A stretch of 45,825 nt of DNA from Dissophora ornata (Eukaryota; Mortierellomycota; Mortierellomycetes; Mortierellales; Mortierellaceae). Position 1 is the first letter of the stretch, and every line of letters begins with the position of its first letter. A program made the position numbers and the translations under genes. Location of the stretch: positions 1-45,825 of the forward strand of contig MU616752.1 in the NCBI GenBank assembly GCA_025201705.1, in the 5' to 3' direction. This document shows, piece after piece, positions 41,001 to 45,825 of the stretch. The notes below the pieces were generated by a model. That model was not told the DNA's origin. It saw only the letters and a list, made by a program, of their open reading frames with translations, and ran no database searches.

Positions 41001-44000
41001 CCACAGTACCGGGGACGAGTGCAGGGTTGTACATTTTCTTTGACCTTGGGCTCGGATCATTCCAATTCTTCTGAAGTGCCCGCTTCAATACAATACTCTC
41101 CCACACGCACATTCTAAACGAAGAACAGAATCGGTGTCAATATTGCACACAGATCTATGTAGTATGATAAGCAAGTCGTTATCATTTAGAATCTCCATAT
41201 TACCTGTGAAGTTGGCCAAGACCAGCAAGGGCCTTATCACCATGTGCATTCACAAACGCCGCCAGCACGGATGCTGAGTTCCGTCCGTGGGAAAATGCTG
41301 GTGCAGAGAACATGTCCGAGATTAACCCACTCAGAGCGTGAAGGCTGATCAGATTCCTCATAATGGCATTTCCGGACGAAACCGTGTCTTCGTCGGCATC
41401 TGTTGCAGTGTGATAAAGAACAGCAAAGGGTTAACACAGCACATTCTCAGAAGTCGACGCTGTAATTCACATGCTACCATCGAACTGTCTTATATCGTAC
41501 CCGAAATATCAATAAATTTCAAAAGATCGGACCCAGGGTTGGTAGACTGCAACAAAAGCTGCACGCCAGCAAGCTTCTCACTCACTTCCTTCAGCACCGC
41601 AGCGATGGCCGTGCCAGGATTAGTCTCGCTCAGAAGCTTGATAAGATGAGACAACGTGAAGAAGGCTGGAGTGTTGGCCAAGTCGTACGGTAGGGTCGGA
41701 AGTGTGTAGAAGTTCATCAAGATCTCGACTCCATCAGCTTTCAAAAAGTCCTTGGCGCTTGAAGAGTTCTGGAAGAAACTCTCACAAAACTAATCAGACA
41801 AGTAAATGCAGGACATTTGGTTAAACTGAGTGCTAAACGAAAACATGAGACTATTCAAGTGAGAACAATATGGCCACTTACTCTAGCAGACACCTCGATA
41901 AGCTGGGCTACTAAGCTGTCTTTCCTGTCATCTTTAGCTGCATCATCTTCGACGACTTCGCCCAAAGGTGGAGCATCCTTGGCACGAGTCCTTTGTAACG
42001 TGCAAAATACAATGTCATCCTCCATGACTTCGCCGGCAGAACACATCACCAAAACTTGACGCAGCATGGCGACAATCTCTTTCATCACACTGGTCTTCAG
42101 TGTGGGCTGATGACGCACAAGCTCATCCATGGATACTCCCAAACTGGATGCAATATCATTGTCCTGGAACGCCCGCACATGTGGAATCGAAGTAAAGATG
42201 TCGAAGAATTTTTTGATAGGGAATTCCTTGGTGAACATCTCCAATCCAACGGGGTTCAAGCAAATGGCTCCAAAGGCCCCAGGAAGGTTCATGGCTACAT
42301 CGTTCGACGCCGGAATCTCCTTGGACAGGCTCGCAAGAAGAGTTTGAGGAATATTAGCCTCTTGAAGGATCGCGAGCGAGGTCGGCTCGTTATGGATGAA
42401 GGATGTCATGGTATTGATGGCTATGTGCATGAAGGATAAGCCGTGACCATTATGGTATTTTAGTGCCAATAACTAATCCGTATGAGCAACTTAAATAAGC
42501 CCATCGTATTCAAGAAACATACCGTGAGCATAAACAGAAGTTCCGAGAGCGTTCGGGTTCTCCATGATATCCTTCAGCGTTGCAGGCAACGTGGTATCGA
42601 TCAAATTGCGCAAACCCTCTTGGGTTCCAGGGCTCTGCATCATGTGAATCACAAATTTGAACATTGCCTTTAATAAGGCTGTCCGCTCAAAAGGAATCGG
42701 GGAGGTTTCTTCATCTAAAGCAACGTTGATATAAGTGATGAGTCAGTTCAATTAGACGCTCCACAGTAAAGCGGTATGCCATATATGCTTCAAATACTGC
42801 TCTCGTACCTTTGTTGGCATCTTTGTCAAGCGAAGTGGAGGTGGAGGTTACACCAGTCATATGAGAGGCTTCAGCTTCCTTCACAAGACTTAAAGAATAG
42901 TTGACCTCGTCCTTGATCCTTGCCACCAAACTGTTGAGACCACCGGAGGAGCAGAATGATGAAAATGCAGTACCAAATCCGTAGATAAGACTATCCAGAA
43001 TGGTAACGCTCTTCGTGACATTCTGTTATGACATATCAGAGGGTAGAGTGCAGTCAGTATTGTCATTTGAAATTAGTCTAACACGACTACTACTGCAAAC
43101 AACATGATTTGTATCTTACTCTCAGCTGAGCTGGATGCTTGTTTGACAGCAGCTGCAGTAGAATTGGGACGATTCCAGCAGAGATCACCATATTCCCTCC
43201 TGTTGCTGAGCTGATGATGAACGAGATCAGGGCAAATACAGCGTCCAGGAATTCCTGGGGGTATGGCACTAATAATACAAAATACACACCAAAAAAAATA
43301 TATTAGAAAGACCGTTTGTGCCGAAGGATGCTACGACAAGGTTAAGGACCCACCATTCTCGGTATCGAGGCCTGCGACAATCTTGCGAAGTGCGTATAAA
43401 AGAACACCGTGGCTAGCGGAAGCATTGATAGCAGAGAGCACGTCCGGTTGCTTGGTCCTCAAATGTGCGATTCCATCCAAAGCGAAGAGCGTCACTGTTT
43501 GCAGATCCTATCGCGCAAATATAAGATGCGATTAGCTGCTGTTGAGAGATACGTGGGTTTGCTGAGTAATAAAATGATATCACTTGCACAATATCGGTGA
43601 CTACTCACAAAAGGTATGTTATGATCAGGGTGGATAAGGTCAGTCAAGCTCTGGATGATTTCTGGCTCAAAGGCAAAGAACTTCTCAGTCACCACCGCTT
43701 CTGAGAGAACATGCGACATGACAGCGATAGCCAAGATGCGGATTATCAAGAGCTGGCGACGACATTTTGGACGGCTGATGCCTGTCGCTATCTTGATGCG
43801 GCTGAGAAGCTGGAATTGGTGTTCTTCTGGGACCTTGTATTCTTCGATCAAGTGCTGCAAGATTTCGTAGTCTGACGCGCCTAATTGTCCGGGATCCGAC
43901 ACTTGAATGACAATCATGCCTTCGCTGGTAGATGGGATGGCGCTTGCTGCACCAGAGGTTATAGATGAAGATGCCCCTGAAGTGGACGGCCGCCTTTGCT

Positions 44001-45500
44001 TTAGAGGTGCTGGTGTGTGGGTAAAAGATGATGCCGCTTGCGCCGCACTACTTGACCCTGGAGGGGTGGATGGAGCAGCCGTTGATGAGGTCGCAGCCGC
44101 GGAGGCATCCGTGGCCGCTAGCTTTGCAGGCGTTATTGTTCTGTAAAACTGGAAATTGAGAGTTTTCAGTTGCTCTGGGATTTCGGCCTTGTTGTCCGCC
44201 AAATGTTGCAAATCCAGGCCGTAATCCCTGCTACCCCAAGAGTGTGCAAGTGCCAGAAGTCGGTCCTGCGAGACTGTGAATATTGATTTCGCTGAACGCT
44301 GCGCACTATGACGCTGTGCAGGTCGAAGTAGGAGGCGAAGACACGACTCGAGAACATCCAAATCGCGTGTATGGAGCAGATCATTGAGTTGCTAAGAATG
44401 GCATGTGGTTATTGGAAGCAGTATATGTGATGAGAATCATACTCAAGAGAAACATTAGAAATATGGGTTTTAAATTTCGCCGTCAGAGACTCTTACCTCA
44501 TACGAAGCATAGAGATTCCGATTTGTACAGCTTTCCAGGAGAAGTCGTGAGAATGAAAGAATGGCCAGCACGAGGCGTCGCTCCTCGGGTGTAAACTCCT
44601 TTGGCTGAGGTTTCTTCATATCGTGACTTTTGCAGATATTGTCGAGGATCTCGTCAAATCGGTTGAGCACCCCAACCCAATGAAAGAGATCTCCCCTTGG
44701 CCAGGTCCATTCAGAATTTGCCTCGACAAGTGTCGCAATCTCAGCCTCAGGACATTCCTTAAGCGTCTTGATGAGATTTCTGATCGGAAGTGGCTATACA
44801 TGATCAACGTGGTTGCAAAACAAAAGGAGCGCACAAGTTAGGATGGTTACTTTAACTGCGAGTTGCTCCAGCGACCCATTTTTTATTTAGATAGAGGCCA
44901 TCCTCGCGCCCTCATTTGACCACACTATCGCGGCTCGTGTGATGTGCTCCTCGAGTAGCTTCGCCAGAACATCTCATTTTATTCCACCTGAGCCACAGTA
45001 CGCCCACTGTCCTGTTATGTTTTCTTCGCCCGACTCTTTATATGGTGCGGCACATGTCATTCAAAAGTCAGGTGTACGCTGCAAGGCCAGGTGGCAGACT
45101 GCAGTATGTTATGGTATGGTCCGATTGCCAGGCGCACAATCACGTTTGAAGGCGCCACTGTGGACATGTATCGCCCAGTAAAGAGATACTACGTGGAGCG
45201 ACACCATGTTGCCGTCACTCCACGTCGTATCAGTTTAGTGCGCTATAATACAGCTCCCTATTATTGCAGCGTGCGTTTGTGTGAATGTGCGCCGAATGTC
45301 CGTAAAATCTGCTACCAACGTTCACCCTCCGATAGTTTGAGAAGGTACCCAGTTGGGTTTACAGCTGGACCTCAAATAAAAACCCGTCCCTCTGAACCAT
45401 CTTTCTAAGATACTGCGGCAACGAGTAGCAAAGAGGGAATGTAGGAAGAGTTGCTTACCGGCACAGCCAACTTCTTGACTGGAGTTTTTTTAATCTTCAT
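32032..45500 (-). CDS. TOM1: giant HECT E3 ubiquitin ligase, HUWE1/Tom1/Ptr1 type
   Basis: Predicted 3886 aa from 14 exons: 45500-45459, 44793-44497, 44391-43609, 43507-43354, 43268-43120, 43022-42809, 42714-42523, 42420-41882, 41789-41501, 41399-41204, 41113-40851, 40762-40643, 40557-32238, 32134-32032. All junctions keep frame. Order: a basic N-terminus ([10 protein letters not shown]) and armadillo-like DUF908/DUF913 region with [16 protein letters not shown]; a UBA domain (about 1282-1322, [17 protein letters not shown]); helical repeats; a very acidic Asp/Glu tract (about 2215-2420); ubiquitin-binding UBM-like motifs ([16 protein letters not shown] about 2809, [16 protein letters not shown] about 2856); and a C-terminal HECT domain (about 3550-3886) with [20 protein letters not shown] and catalytic Cys3853 in PSAHTCFNQLDLP. 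Family roles are ubiquitination of excess histones and ribosomal proteins and mRNA export. Yeast Tom1 is 3268 aa and human HUWE1 4374 aa, so it is complete. The gene may start at a different small upstream exon, but the N-terminus matches HUWE1. Confidence 0.95.
44794..45458 (-). other. TOM1 intron 1 (665 bp)
   Basis: The longest intron in the window, between the 14-codon first exon and exon 2, with GTAAGC donor and TATAG acceptor. It holds the large imperfect inverted repeat described separately. Open frames inside it overlap that repeat and show no recognised domain. Confidence 0.75.
45120..45300. repeat. large imperfect inverted repeat (foldback) in TOM1 intron 1
   Basis: The inner arms 45169-45202 and 45214-45247 are reverse complements at about 27 of 34 positions, around an 11-nt spacer (45203-45213). 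The best core is TACTACGTGGAGCGAC against GTCACTCCACGTCGTA. Farther out the arms pair again: GGCGCACAATCAC (45131-45143) against GTGAATGTGCGCC (45281-45293), 12 of 13. The intervening arm sequence is poorly matched and differs by about 8 nt in length. This fits a decayed foldback or MITE-like element, or a long RNA hairpin. Confidence 0.6.
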
Positions 45501-45825
45501 TCGAGTCACTCCGGGATTGTTGATTTGCGGGAGATTGAGAAAAAAGGCTTGCGTGTGTGTGTGTGTCTGTGTGTTTGTGCGCGAGGTTTATGTCTTAATG
45601 AGCGAATGTATCACAGGGAGGGAGAGGGAGAAACAGGGCTCAAAGGGAGACGCGTCCGTATTCTTCGTGATGATGAACAGAAGGAAGAAAGAGACAAAGT
45701 CCTGTGCAGGTGAAAGTGAGTGGAATGAAGAAAGAGTCCAGGTTCTAAGCTCAAAGTCCAAAGAAACGGGAGTGCAGTAGAAAAGAAAAGCTTGGCTGAT
45801 ATCGCTTGAATGCGAAGAAGGGGGG
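45501..45825. promoter_or_regulatory. TOM1 upstream region
   Basis: The 5' flank of the minus-strand ligase gene. It holds a short GT microsatellite (about 45552-45578) and purine-rich plus-strand sequence (about 45609-45790), that is, pyrimidine-rich on the sense strand as expected for a fungal promoter/leader. No gene is supported in it. Confidence 0.45.
45552..45578. repeat. (GT)n microsatellite
   Basis: An interrupted GT dinucleotide repeat about 50-80 bp upstream of the TOM1 start codon. It is simple sequence, likely length-variable, and may fall in the promoter or 5' leader. Confidence 0.8.

Noticed and set aside
45091..45408. A 105-codon plus-strand frame inside TOM1 intron 1
   Set aside because: It runs across the inverted repeat, has no recognisable domain and lies antisense within an intron.

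Overview
The window is eukaryotic nuclear DNA, most likely from an early-diverging filamentous fungus of the Mucoromycota/Mortierellomycotina type. The signs are short GT-AG introns, a fungal KRE2/MNT1-type mannosyltransferase, a Tom1/Ptr1-type HECT ligase, CT-rich leaders, and families that most Dikarya lack or rarely keep (ADAM protease, single-NBD ABCA transporter, RNPS1). The lineage is inferred from gene content; no sequence search was possible.

Layout, left to right: RNPS1-like SR protein (-, 435-2099); Pelota/Dom34 (+, 2304-4063), divergent from RNPS1 across about 200 bp; ADAM metalloprotease (+, 5126-8160); ABCA-type half transporter (-, 8268-11596), convergent with ADAM; methylenetetrahydrofolate reductase (-, 12523-15450); a gene-poor stretch of about 3.2 kb with what looks like a decayed MID-PIWI Argonaute copy (+, about 15740-16610); a large disordered protein of unknown function (+, 18655-22768); a kinesin-7-like motor with a long polyglutamine tract and a 6-nt micro-exon (-, 22963-26496); a GT15 alpha-1,2-mannosyltransferase (+, 27039-28790); an unrecognised multi-hydrophobic-segment protein (+, about 29371-31821); and a complete 14-exon HUWE1/Tom1-type HECT E3 ligase (-, 32032-45500), which fills the right-hand 13.5 kb.

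Splice junctions were set by hand. Both sides had to keep the reading frame, give GT-AG ends and rebuild the conserved family sequence. On these models every recognised gene is intact: Pelota 410 aa, ADAM 903 aa, ABCA 1026 aa, MTHFR 681 aa, kinesin 953 aa, GT15 408 aa, Tom1 3886 aa, RNPS1 500 aa.

This is a housekeeping neighbourhood, not a cluster or operon. Loose themes are mRNA quality control (RNPS1 and Pelota share a promoter region) and the secretory/cell-surface pathway (ADAM, GT15, ABCA). The items most worth a second look are the Argonaute relic, the kinesin micro-exon that encodes two conserved residues after the P-loop, the foldback repeat in intron 1 of the ligase, and the two unrecognised genes.
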